NCBI GenBank assembly: GCA_002503985.1
Contig: DASW01000008.1
Coordinates: forward strand, 310,001 to 374,000
Length of the DNA: 64,000 nt
Source: Thermoplasmata archaeon UBA61
GTDB lineage: Archaea > Thermoplasmatota > Thermoplasmata > Lutacidiplasmatales > UBA184
Direction of reading: 5' to 3'
Under the pieces are notes generated by a model, which was not told where the DNA came from, made no database searches, and was given only the letters and a program-made list of their open reading frames with translations. Position numbers and translations under genes: made by a program. Of the stretch, positions 14,757 through 23,115 are shown piece by piece (positions within the stretch are counted from its first letter, which is position 1; every line of letters begins with the position of its first letter).

Positions 14757-17700
14757 ATGTCCAGCGAGAGCGAAGGCTCGTCCGGCGATGTCGGCCGTCC
14801 CTCGGGACGAAGGATGTCGATGACCATGGCCATCGTCGTGATGGTCGTAGTGATCATCATTGTCGGCGGCGTGGGGTACGTGGCGCTGAGTGCGACCTCC
14901 AACAGTGGGACCCAGACGATCAGCGCGTGCTCTCCGCCGAACAGCCCGGTCTGCCTGTCCTCGTCCGGACTGACGGATGTGGTGCTGACGGTCCCCTACG
15001 GCGCCGGCTTCGGCCAGGCCGTCGCGACGACGACCCAAGGGTCGAGCATCCCGGCGACGGTCTCGGTGTCGGGCGGCGAAGGGGTTTCGCAGTATCAGAT
15101 CAATTGGGGCGATGGGTCGAACTCCACGGGCGGCAGCCCGACCGCGAACCACGCCTACACCACTCAGGGGTGGTATGTGGTCAGCGCCCAGGCGCTGGTC
15201 GGCACCTACTGGCACACGGGTCCGAAGTATCTCTTCCCGCTCGATGTCAAGCCGAACTACCAGACTACCACTTCGGGATACTACCCGACCCTCTCCACGA
15301 CGTTCACGAACGGCAGCCATGCGACCACCCAGTTCGGGTGGCTCTCAGCCCCCGGGACCGTGAGCGTTTCGGCGACGTACACGGAGAACTCGACCGCCAC
15401 GGGCTACACCGACGCTCCACCAATCCTGGCGATTACCCCAGCGGCGGGCACGACGGAATCGAACGGTGCGTCGACGGCAACGAACGTCTCCTCGACGTAT
15501 TCGTTCTCGACGGCAGGTCTCTACTTCATCACGATGGTCGGCAAAGTGAACGGACCGCAGGGCGCAGTGCTCTACGAGAACTACACCTGGACGGTCTACG
15601 TAGCACCGGCCGGTGTCTCTCCGGGCTGCGCGAGCTGCTCGAGTTCGACCGGTTCCTCGGCGACCAGCCCGCACCCGGGCGATATCACCAACCTGGAGGT
15701 CGCTCCGGCGGGAGCGGTCACCGAGGACCCGTCGGTCGCGTACGATTTTGTGAGCTCTGAAGCGCTCTACAACGTCTACGAGACCCTCGTGGTGTACAAC
15801 GGCAGTAACACGGCATCCTTCCTGCCCCAGCTCTCCCTCTGCGTCCCAGGGGACACGGGCTCGAGCAGCTGCCAGGCGATCTACGGGAACCCCCTGATCG
15901 TCGACAACGCGACCACGGGCGAGCCCCAGTACTGGACGTTCCCGATCGACCCGGCCGCCCGGTTCTACGACCCCGCAACGAAGGCCGGCTGGCCGGTCTA
16001 CCCTTCCGACCTAATGTTTAGCCTCAGTCGAACCTGCGGCTTTGCCGACCTTCCGGGAGTGGCGAGCCAACCCGGTTGGATCCAGTGCCAAGCGCTGCTG
16101 CCCAACGGGAACCCCAACTTCGACAACGCCATTCACTCGCCGTACAACAACACCCCCGGAAACGTCCTCTCCTCGATGCTTGTCAACAACACCACGTACT
16201 GTCCGTCCTCGATCCTGGCCCACTCGAACGGATGCATCACGTTCAACGCGTGGGGCGGAGGGCACTCGTGGCCGTTCGCCCTCGAGCTCTTCGGCTACCC
16301 CATGGGCGCCGCGGTCGTACCGTGCGGCTGGTTCACGTATGAGGACGCAGGAGTTCCGGGCTTCGGAACGTCGGCGGCCAACGGGGACGGGCCCTGCTAC
16401 CTGCCGGGTTCGACCCCATCGCACCCCATCACTTCGACGAGCGACCCGGCCTGGACGAGCTATGTATCGAGCCTCTCCCCGACCTACTGGGACGCCTTCG
16501 AGGAGCTCGCCCTCAACACGCCGGGCATCCAGCCGAACGTTCGGTGGAACATGGTCGGGTCGGGCCCGTACTATCTCGCGAACGAGCCGTTCCAGCAGTC
16601 GGTGGGATACACGCTCAAGCAGAACCCCGATTATCTGGCTCCGACCGGATGTCCCTGGGCGCCGTACTGCTCGCCGCTTCCCGGGCCGACCCACTACGCG
16701 TCCACCGTCACGGTCGTCTATGAGGCGACCGACACGGTCGGGATCGAACAGTATAAGGCCGGGCAGACCGACTTCGCGACGATCCTCGCGGGCGAGACCC
16801 CACAGATGCTCTCGCTGGTCCAGGAGGGCAAGATCGGCGCGTTCACAACTCCAACACTGACCGTCAACACCCTTGGGTTCACGTTGCAGTTCGACGTGGC
16901 GGCGGCCAAGGTCCTCGACCCGAACATCCTCAACATCCCGGGCGACTTCTTCAGCCACATCGGGCTGCGCGAGTTCCTGGCCAACGCGTTCCCGTACAAT
17001 ACCGTGGAGAACACGATCTTCACGACGGACGGGATCCAATACGGGATCAATTTCGGCGGCGTGATCCCGCACGGCATGGGCAACTACTACCCGACCAACA
17101 TTAGCTGGCCGAGCGGAGACCCGGTCACGAATGCCGGCGTGGCGGGAAGCGCGGCGTGGTGGTGGGCCCAGGCGACGAACTCCTCGAGCCCCTATTTCGA
17201 CCCCGAGCTCGCGAGCTGCACGACGAGCTCGCCGTGCCAGTTCCCGATCATCGGTCAGAGGGGATACACGACGCTGGACCAGCTGCTTCAGGACTACATG
17301 CCGTTCATCAGCTCCCTCTCGGGCGGGCGGCTGGCGCCCAATACCTACGACCTCACGAACACCCAGGACTGGACCTACAGCACGTCGTCGCTTCCGGGCC
17401 AGTCGCCAATGCCGTTCTATCTGGCCAATTGGGCGCCCGATTACCCGGACCCGACCGACTACGCGCTACCGTTCTACTATCCGAACGCGACGTACACCCT
17501 GAGCGGGTCGTTGGAGGAGTCCCTCAGCTTGCAGACCTGCAGCGGGGGTTCCGCGCCGAACGGCATGCCGAGCGACTCCGGCTCAATAGCCGCCGTGCTG
17601 TTCTGGGCGAATCTGCCCGAGATTCCGCAAGCCTGCCAAGGGAATGCCTATTCCGCCATGACGTACGGGCTGCAGTTCGCCGCGAGCATGCCGACCGGAC

Positions 17701-17900
17701 CCGACCGCGTCCTCATGTACAACCTAGCCGAACACATCGCCAACTCGCTGGCCCTCTACGTGTACTTCGACCAAGGGAACGACGTCGTGACGTACGCGGC
17801 CTGGATCAATCCGACGACCATCAATACCAACCCGATGAGCGGTGCGATCGGCGCTAACACGTACTTCCTCTACACCGGGAACGGGGTGCTGAGCAGCTGA
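14757..17900 (+). CDS. Membrane-anchored peptide-binding protein (SBP family 5) with PKD domain
   Basis: The protein is 1047 residues from the ATG at 14757 (a GTG at 14745 is also in frame). A transmembrane anchor (MAIVVMVVVIIIVGGVGYVA, about residues 21-41) comes first, not a lipobox. A PKD-like domain follows (SQYQINWGDGSNSTGG, then NHAYTTQGWYVVSAQA) and probably a second beta domain. From about residue 315 a DppA/OppA-type substrate-binding fold begins (ALYNVYETLVVYNG). It continues with VGSGPYYLANEPFQ and KQNPDYL, typical of this family. It should capture peptides outside the cell for ABC import. Bacterial relatives are about 540 residues, so this one is enlarged. No permease or ATPase gene for peptides is nearby. 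An M61 peptidase gene follows on the same strand. Confidence 0.85.
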   Translation: MSSESEGSSGDVGRPSGRRMSMTMAIVVMVVVIIIVGGVGYVALSATSNSGTQTISACSPPNSPVCLSSSGLTDVVLTVPYGAGFGQAVATTTQGSSIPATVSVSGGEGVSQYQINWGDGSNSTGGSPTANHAYTTQGWYVVSAQALVGTYWHTGPKYLFPLDVKPNYQTTTSGYYPTLSTTFTNGSHATTQFGWLSAPGTVSVSATYTENSTATGYTDAPPILAITPAAGTTESNGASTATNVSSTYSFSTAGLYFITMVGKVNGPQGAVLYENYTWTVYVAPAGVSPGCASCSSSTGSSATSPHPGDITNLEVAPAGAVTEDPSVAYDFVSSEALYNVYETLVVYNGSNTASFLPQLSLCVPGDTGSSSCQAIYGNPLIVDNATTGEPQYWTFPIDPAARFYDPATKAGWPVYPSDLMFSLSRTCGFADLPGVASQPGWIQCQALLPNGNPNFDNAIHSPYNNTPGNVLSSMLVNNTTYCPSSILAHSNGCITFNAWGGGHSWPFALELFGYPMGAAVVPCGWFTYEDAGVPGFGTSAANGDGPCYLPGSTPSHPITSTSDPAWTSYVSSLSPTYWDAFEELALNTPGIQPNVRWNMVGSGPYYLANEPFQQSVGYTLKQNPDYLAPTGCPWAPYCSPLPGPTHYASTVTVVYEATDTVGIEQYKAGQTDFATILAGETPQMLSLVQEGKIGAFTTPTLTVNTLGFTLQFDVAAAKVLDPNILNIPGDFFSHIGLREFLANAFPYNTVENTIFTTDGIQYGINFGGVIPHGMGNYYPTNISWPSGDPVTNAGVAGSAAWWWAQATNSSSPYFDPELASCTTSSPCQFPIIGQRGYTTLDQLLQDYMPFISSLSGGRLAPNTYDLTNTQDWTYSTSSLPGQSPMPFYLANWAPDYPDPTDYALPFYYPNATYTLSGSLEESLSLQTCSGGSAPNGMPSDSGSIAAVLFWANLPEIPQACQGNAYSAMTYGLQFAASMPTGPDRVLMYNLAEHIANSLALYVYFDQGNDVVTYAAWINPTTINTNPMSGAIGANTYFLYTGNGVLSS

Positions 17901-18059
17901 GGGCCGAACGGAAGGAAGTGACCCGAACGATTCGCCGGCCGGTCCGGTCGTTCCGGACGCCGGATACGGGCCGGGGGACCTCCGCGAGCTCGTACGTTCG
18001 CGAGGGGAACGAACGGTCGACCGACCGCGACCCCTCGGGTCCTGGCTGAAGGGGGCCCT

Positions 18060-19835
18060 ATGGAAATCTCGTACACCGTTCGGGCGGTCACCCCTTGCGA
18101 ACACCGGGCTCGGTTCTCGATCGACCTCGACGGGGTCTCCTCCCCTACCCTCGACCTCGTTCTACCCTCCTGGATGCCCGGGTTCTATGTGATCTCCAAC
18201 TTCAGCCGAGGGGTCCGCGACCTCAGCGCACGGCGGGAGCCGGACGTAGCTTTGCTGTCGACCGAACGCGTCGGTAAGGCCCGGTGGCATATCTCGACCG
18301 GAGGTGCGGCCCGGGTCCACGTCGAGTACACGGTCTACGGCCATCAGCTTGTGGTCGACGGATTCGACCTCACTCCCCAGCATATGTTCCTCAATCCGGG
18401 AGTCTGTCTTCCGTATGTCGAGGGTCACCTTTCGGACCCCGCGACTGTAGCTCTCGATGTTCCCGCCGACTGGGCGGTCGTCACCGAGCTCGAAGAGGTC
18501 CGTCGCGCTCCACCGCGGTACCGTGCACGGAGCTACGACGAACTGGTGGATTCCCCCATCGATGCTGGTCGGCCGGTCGTGCTCACGGTTCGTCCAGTGG
18601 GGATTCCGCACCGCATCTCCCTCTGCGGGGAGGGCGGAAACTACGACACCCGCGCCCTCGAGGAGGACATTTCCAAGATCGTGGAGGCGACGGTCGCCCT
18701 TGTCGGGGACTCACCCCCGATTCCCCGATTCACGTTCTTCTTTCACCTGACGAGCGGCCCGGAGGATGGTCTCGAACACGCCTTCTCGACGTCGATCGTC
18801 ACGGACCGGAATTGCTTCCGGCCAGCGGAGTCCTATCGGGCCTTCCTGTACCTCACGACCCACGAGTACCTCCACCTCTACAACGTGAAGCGGATCCGTC
18901 CGAAGGTCCTCGGGCCGTTCGATTACACCCGGGAGAACTACACGCGGCTTCTCTGGTGGATGGAGGGAGCGACCCGCTACTTCACCTACCTCGTCCTTCG
19001 GCGGGCTGGCTTGTTTACGGCGGAGCAGTTCCTGGAGCAGCGCGCGAAGACGATCAAGGAGTACCTCGAGACCCCCGGCCGCAACCGGGTCTCGCTCGAG
19101 GAATCCTCCATCCTCGCCTGGATCGAGTACGAACAGCCGTTCGAAGACACCCCGAACCAGTCGGTCTCCTACTACCCGAAGGGCGACCTCGTCTCGATGT
19201 GCCTCGACCTCGAGATCCGGCACCAGAGCGAGACCTGCTCGTCGCTCGAGAGCGTGCTGCGCCTCCTCTGGAACGAGTACGGCAAGGTCGGTCGCGGACT
19301 CGAAGAGGACGAGCTCCTCCCGGTCGTGAACCGGGCCACGGGACTCGACCTCCATTCGTTCTTCGACCGGCATGTCCGGGGCACGGAGGAGCTCGACCTG
19401 GAGGCATTCGCTCGGCACGCCGGTCTCGTCCTCGCACCGAAGCCTACGCGACTCGACGAAAAGGACGAGCCCGAGCCGGGGGACCTAGGCATCGCTGTCG
19501 AGGACGCCGGAGGTCTCGCTCGGGTCCGTTATTCCTTCGCGGGGCGGCCCGGACACGCCGCAGGTCTGACGCCGGGAGACGAGATCATCGCGATCAACGA
19601 TGGAAAGGTCACCTACGCGAACCTCGACAAGACGCTCGAGAAGTGCCCGGCCGGTACGCTCCTCGACCTCACGGTCTTCCGAAGGGGGTACCTCCATCGG
19701 GTCTCGCTCGTCACCGGGACCCTTCCTCCCCGGAAGTACGCGTTCACTCCTATGGACGGTCCCTCCGAGCTTGCTAGGAAGGTCTACGAGAGCTGGGTCG
19801 GGACGAGGTGGGGACCGCGTCCGACCCCATCATAG
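18060..19835 (+). CDS. M61 (glycyl aminopeptidase-like) metallopeptidase with PDZ domain
   Basis: The protein is 591 residues. The zinc site is THEYLHLYNVKRIRP (HExxH) and a glutamate-bearing segment LWWMEGATRYFTYLVLR follows about 40 residues later, as in M61 and M1 peptidases. The N-terminal beta domain (MEISYTVRAVTP, LPSWMPGFYVISNFSRGV) is the M61 signature. A PDZ domain occupies about residues 475-570 (GLTPGDEIIAINDGKVTYAN). No signal peptide is visible, so it probably acts in the cytoplasm, finishing the breakdown of imported peptides. It lies 159 bases after the peptide-binding protein on the same strand; a GC-rich stem near 17938-17965 may separate the transcripts. Confidence 0.88.
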   Translation: MEISYTVRAVTPCEHRARFSIDLDGVSSPTLDLVLPSWMPGFYVISNFSRGVRDLSARREPDVALLSTERVGKARWHISTGGAARVHVEYTVYGHQLVVDGFDLTPQHMFLNPGVCLPYVEGHLSDPATVALDVPADWAVVTELEEVRRAPPRYRARSYDELVDSPIDAGRPVVLTVRPVGIPHRISLCGEGGNYDTRALEEDISKIVEATVALVGDSPPIPRFTFFFHLTSGPEDGLEHAFSTSIVTDRNCFRPAESYRAFLYLTTHEYLHLYNVKRIRPKVLGPFDYTRENYTRLLWWMEGATRYFTYLVLRRAGLFTAEQFLEQRAKTIKEYLETPGRNRVSLEESSILAWIEYEQPFEDTPNQSVSYYPKGDLVSMCLDLEIRHQSETCSSLESVLRLLWNEYGKVGRGLEEDELLPVVNRATGLDLHSFFDRHVRGTEELDLEAFARHAGLVLAPKPTRLDEKDEPEPGDLGIAVEDAGGLARVRYSFAGRPGHAAGLTPGDEIIAINDGKVTYANLDKTLEKCPAGTLLDLTVFRRGYLHRVSLVTGTLPPRKYAFTPMDGPSELARKVYESWVGTRWGPRPTPS

Positions 19836-20048
19836 AATTCTTCTGGGTCCGCGACGCGAAAGGAGCTCGAATCACACGGGTTCGTCCTTACACCGGGTAG
19901 CTACGTCGGAACGGAAGAGGCCGAAGACGATGGGAAGCCGTTCTGGTGCCTCCCGGTGGGAAGGCCTCCCCTGACTGACGGTTCGAGCGAGGATACGATA
20001 TAACGGCGGTTCGTGACGGTCTACGTCGAATCATCGGGAGGAATCATC

Positions 20049-20294
20049 TTGATCGGTAAACTCGCAGAATGTCCGACCTGTCACAAGACCATGGAACCCG
20101 GCTACCTCTGGGGGCTCCGGGGCCTAAGGTGGACACCGGCGCGGCAGGGCAAGCAGGGGTGGGAATTCTCGAACTGGGTTAGTAACGAGCCGGTGAACCG
20201 CGAGTGGAAGCTCCCGCTCTGCAACCGTTGCCTCGGCTGCGGAATCTACTGGTTCACAAAGAGCGAGGACTCGAGCACGGTACCTTTGCCTTAG
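20049..20294 (+). CDS. Small zinc-ribbon-like protein (DUF6487-like)
   Basis: The protein is 81 residues and contains CPTCHKTMEPGYLWGLRG near the N-terminus and CNRCLGCGIYWF near the C-terminus. The pattern CPxC-x-K-x-M-x-x-GYL followed by a second cysteine pair matches small zinc-ribbon proteins of the DUF6487 type, whose role is unknown. A TATA element (GATATAAC, about 19995-20002) predicts a transcript start near 20025. I therefore choose the TTG at 20049, which is preceded by GGGAGG, over a GTG at 20013. Confidence 0.6.
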   Translation: MIGKLAECPTCHKTMEPGYLWGLRGLRWTPARQGKQGWEFSNWVSNEPVNREWKLPLCNRCLGCGIYWFTKSEDSSTVPLP

Positions 20295-20371
20295 AGCTCG
20301 ATTGGGAACCCGGACGAGGCTTTCGCGCGTCGAACTCGGCACGAGACCCACCATCGTGACGAAAAGAACAC

Positions 20372-20605
20372 CTATACCCTGAGCTCGTCCTTCTCCGCGG
20401 GCTTCCGAGTAGGGGGTCGCGCGCCAGCCGACCGCCCCCGTTCGCGGTCGGGTTCGGGCTTCGCTACCCAGGTCACGCTCTCGCGCGGGAACTCCAAGGC
20501 GGCGTATTCGGCGATCGGACCCTTCCGGTGGCGGTAGTGTCCCACGAGATGTCTCACATCGGGCGCCCTCGGGATTCGCCGAACTTCCCATTCGTACTCG
20601 GTCAT
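20372..20605 (-). CDS. Small charged protein, unknown
   Basis: The product is 77 residues. A strong TATA (CTATTTATTTAC on the minus strand, centred near 20634) lies about 28 bases before the ATG, so the gene looks leaderless and real. The sequence starts MTEYEWEVRRIPRAPDVRH and ends in a basic and acidic tail with many Arg, Lys and Glu. It has no cysteines and no hydrophobic helix. No family is recognised. Confidence 0.5.
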   Translation of the reverse strand: MTEYEWEVRRIPRAPDVRHLVGHYRHRKGPIAEYAALEFPRESVTWVAKPEPDRERGRSAGARPPTRKPAEKDELRV

Positions 20606-20862
20606 GGCAACATACGTAATTCATGCAGTAAATAAATAGCTATCGCCTTAATGCTATAGATATGCACGGACGCGGGGTCTCGCCGGCCGAGATCGAGCGC
20701 CCACCCTTCTCCGACCGCCTTCCGCGGAGCGCGACGGGTCGGACCACCTCCAGCTTCGCTCGAGGGCCGGAAGATGGGTTTCGGCCGGGCTCAAGGGGAC
20801 GGGGCAGGAGTCCCGCCCAAGCCTTTTAGCTGAGGAACCGGTCGCTCGCCGTCCACAAGACC

Positions 20863-22779
20863 ATGCCGGACCCAACCTCGATACGCGTTCGCTTTCCCGA
20901 TGGGAAGGAGGAATCGGTCCCCGGGGGGACTGCCGCGAGGGATGCCCTGGGTCGATGGGACCCGGAACAGCTCAAGAACGCGATCGCCGCGTCATGGAAC
21001 GGCGTCCCAGTGGACCTGGCGTCCCGGCTCACCTCGGACGGCACCCTTGCCCCCCTCACGTTCGAGGACCGTGCCGGTCGCGACATCCTCCAGCATTCGT
21101 CGGCCCATCTTGTCGCGAAGGGCCTGCTGGAGACGATCCCCGACGCTCGCCCCACGCACGGCCCGCCGACCGACGAGGGGTTCTACTACGACTTCGACGT
21201 GAGGCCGCTCACTCCCGCGGACCTCGACTCGGTCCGAGCCGCGATGGACCGGTCCATCCGAGCCAAAGAGCCGTTCGTTCGACGCGAGCTCTCTCGGCAG
21301 GAAGCTGAGAAGTTCTTTTCCGGAAACCCGCACAAGCTCCGGTACATCTCCGAGGTCCCCGAGGGCGAGACGGTGTCGGTCTACGACACCGGGACCTTCA
21401 CCGACCTTTGCCGGGGCCCGCACGTCCCCTCCACCGCTTGGCTTGAGGGCGTTCACATCCTCGGCTTCTCGGCCATCGGGCAGGAGGACCCCGCGATTCC
21501 CCCTCTCCAGCGAATTCGGGGGGTCGGCTTCCCCACCCGAACCGAGCTCGACGCCTACCTCAAGATGAGGAAAGAGGCCGAGGCACGTGACCACCGGACG
21601 CTGGGCGCGAAGCTGGAACTCTTCACGTTCATCGAAGAGGCTCCGGGGTTCCCGATCTGGCTTCCCAACGGGATGGTCGTCGTCCACGAGCTCGAGAAGT
21701 TCGTGCGGGAACACCTCGCTGCGGCCGGCTACGTCGAGATCCGGACGCCCCTCCTCTTTCCCCAGTCCGTCTACGAGACGAGCGGTCATTGGGACCACTA
21801 CCGTGCGGACATGTTCCTGACTGAGCTCGAGGGTCGGACCTTCGGCTGGAAGCCGATGAACTGCCCGGGCTCGATGCTGATGTTCCGGTCCCGCGCTCGG
21901 AGCTATCGCGAGCTCCCCATGCGCCTAGCGGAGTTCGCTCCGCTCCATCGATACGAAGCGAGCGGGACCCTCCACGGGCTCACCCGCGTCCGCGAGTTCG
22001 TCCAGGACGACGCTCACATCTTCGTGACCGAGGAACAGGTCGAGCCCGAGGTCCGGACGCTCCTCGCCTGGATCGAGAAGGCGTTCTCCACGTTCCGGCT
22101 CAGCTGGAACGTCGAGCTCTCGACCCGTCCTGCCAAGTTCCTCGGTGAAGCAGAGCTGTGGGACCGCGCCGAAGCGACGCTCGAACGGGTCCTCAAGGCG
22201 AGCGGGGTCAAGTACCGGATCTCGCCGGGGGAAGGTTCCTTCTATGCGCCGAAGATCGACATCCACGTCCGCGACAGCCTCGGTCGGCCGTGGCAGACGG
22301 GAACGATTCAGGTCGACTATCAGATGCCGCTCCGTTTCGGTCTCGCGTACCAAGGGCCGGACGGCCAGCTCCATACGCCGGTGGTGGTCCATCGGACCAT
22401 CCTCGGTACTTGGGAGCGGTTCCTCGGAGTCCTGCTCGAGCACACCGCGGGCCGGCTACCCCCTTGGCTCGCTCCCATGCAGGTCCGCGTCCTTCCGGTC
22501 ACTGACCGGAATGCGCCTGCCGCCGTCGGGCTCGTGGAAGAACTGCGCTCCCAGGGGCTGCGCGCGGAGGCCGCGGGGACGGAAGAGTCTCTCTCGAAGC
22601 GCGTCCGGAGCGCGGAGGTCGAGCGCGTTCCCTACGTCGTCGTCCTGGGCGACAAGGAAGTGGCGGAGGGGACCGTGGCGCTGCGCGTCCGCGGTTCCAA
22701 GGAGAACCGACCGTTCTCGCGCCCCGAGTTCCTCGTCTACGTCTCCGAGCGGGTCCGAACCCGGTCGTTCGACCCGTAG
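20863..22779 (+). CDS. thrS: Threonyl-tRNA synthetase, bacterial-type
   Basis: The protein is 638 residues with the full bacterial-type domain order. A TGS domain covers about residues 1-65. The N2 editing domain follows, with HSSAHLVAKG and TDLCRGPHVPS supplying its His and Cys residues. Then come a class II catalytic core (WKPMNCPGSML, HRYEASGTLHGL, REFVQDDAHIF, VVHRTILGTWERF) and an anticodon-binding domain (LPVTDRNAPAAVGLVEEL). The zinc ligands Cys, His and His are all present. It charges tRNA-Thr and clears mischarged serine. Most archaea use a different N-terminal editing domain, so this gene may have come from bacteria (inference). A TATA-like CTTTTAG near 20826 fits the ATG at 20863. 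A tRNA-Thr gene lies in the same window at 57567. Confidence 0.95.
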   Translation: MPDPTSIRVRFPDGKEESVPGGTAARDALGRWDPEQLKNAIAASWNGVPVDLASRLTSDGTLAPLTFEDRAGRDILQHSSAHLVAKGLLETIPDARPTHGPPTDEGFYYDFDVRPLTPADLDSVRAAMDRSIRAKEPFVRRELSRQEAEKFFSGNPHKLRYISEVPEGETVSVYDTGTFTDLCRGPHVPSTAWLEGVHILGFSAIGQEDPAIPPLQRIRGVGFPTRTELDAYLKMRKEAEARDHRTLGAKLELFTFIEEAPGFPIWLPNGMVVVHELEKFVREHLAAAGYVEIRTPLLFPQSVYETSGHWDHYRADMFLTELEGRTFGWKPMNCPGSMLMFRSRARSYRELPMRLAEFAPLHRYEASGTLHGLTRVREFVQDDAHIFVTEEQVEPEVRTLLAWIEKAFSTFRLSWNVELSTRPAKFLGEAELWDRAEATLERVLKASGVKYRISPGEGSFYAPKIDIHVRDSLGRPWQTGTIQVDYQMPLRFGLAYQGPDGQLHTPVVVHRTILGTWERFLGVLLEHTAGRLPPWLAPMQVRVLPVTDRNAPAAVGLVEELRSQGLRAEAAGTEESLSKRVRSAEVERVPYVVVLGDKEVAEGTVALRVRGSKENRPFSRPEFLVYVSERVRTRSFDP

Positions 22780-22790
22780 GCTAGGTAGGC

Positions 22791-22988
22791 CTACGGCGAA
22801 TGCGAGCGCCGCGACCGCCGGGCCTCGACGCGAGCGTCCAGGAACATCGTGTCGACCTCGGCTGAACCGAGCTGGTGCTCGGAGCGCAGGTGCTCGCGCA
22901 TATGCGCGAGGTCGACGTGAACACCACAGACCTTGCACGGCACACGGGAGCGTCGCATGTCCGAATCCCGGGAGCCCACGGACTGCAT
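22791..22988 (-). CDS. Small C2H2-like zinc-finger protein
   Basis: The protein is 65 residues with a single finger, CKVCGVHVDLAHMREHLRSEH. The C-x2-C and H-x5-H spacing resembles short archaeal C2H2 proteins. The C-terminus is basic (DARVEARRSRRSHSP). It could bind DNA or RNA; the target is unknown. The start is at 22988 or at the internal ATG at 22958. It converges on thrS with 11 bases between the stops. Confidence 0.6.
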   Translation of the reverse strand: MQSVGSRDSDMRRSRVPCKVCGVHVDLAHMREHLRSEHQLGSAEVDTMFLDARVEARRSRRSHSP

Positions 22989-23115
22989 CGGGTAGGCTAC
23001 GCGAGGAGTAGGATAAAGACCCGCTCATCGGCCGCGGCCCCCGGCCGGTAGGCCGGCGGCCACCAAAGTTTATTTACGTATCCCCTTGAGCCGGCTCGGA
23101 TTTCGAGGGAAACCC

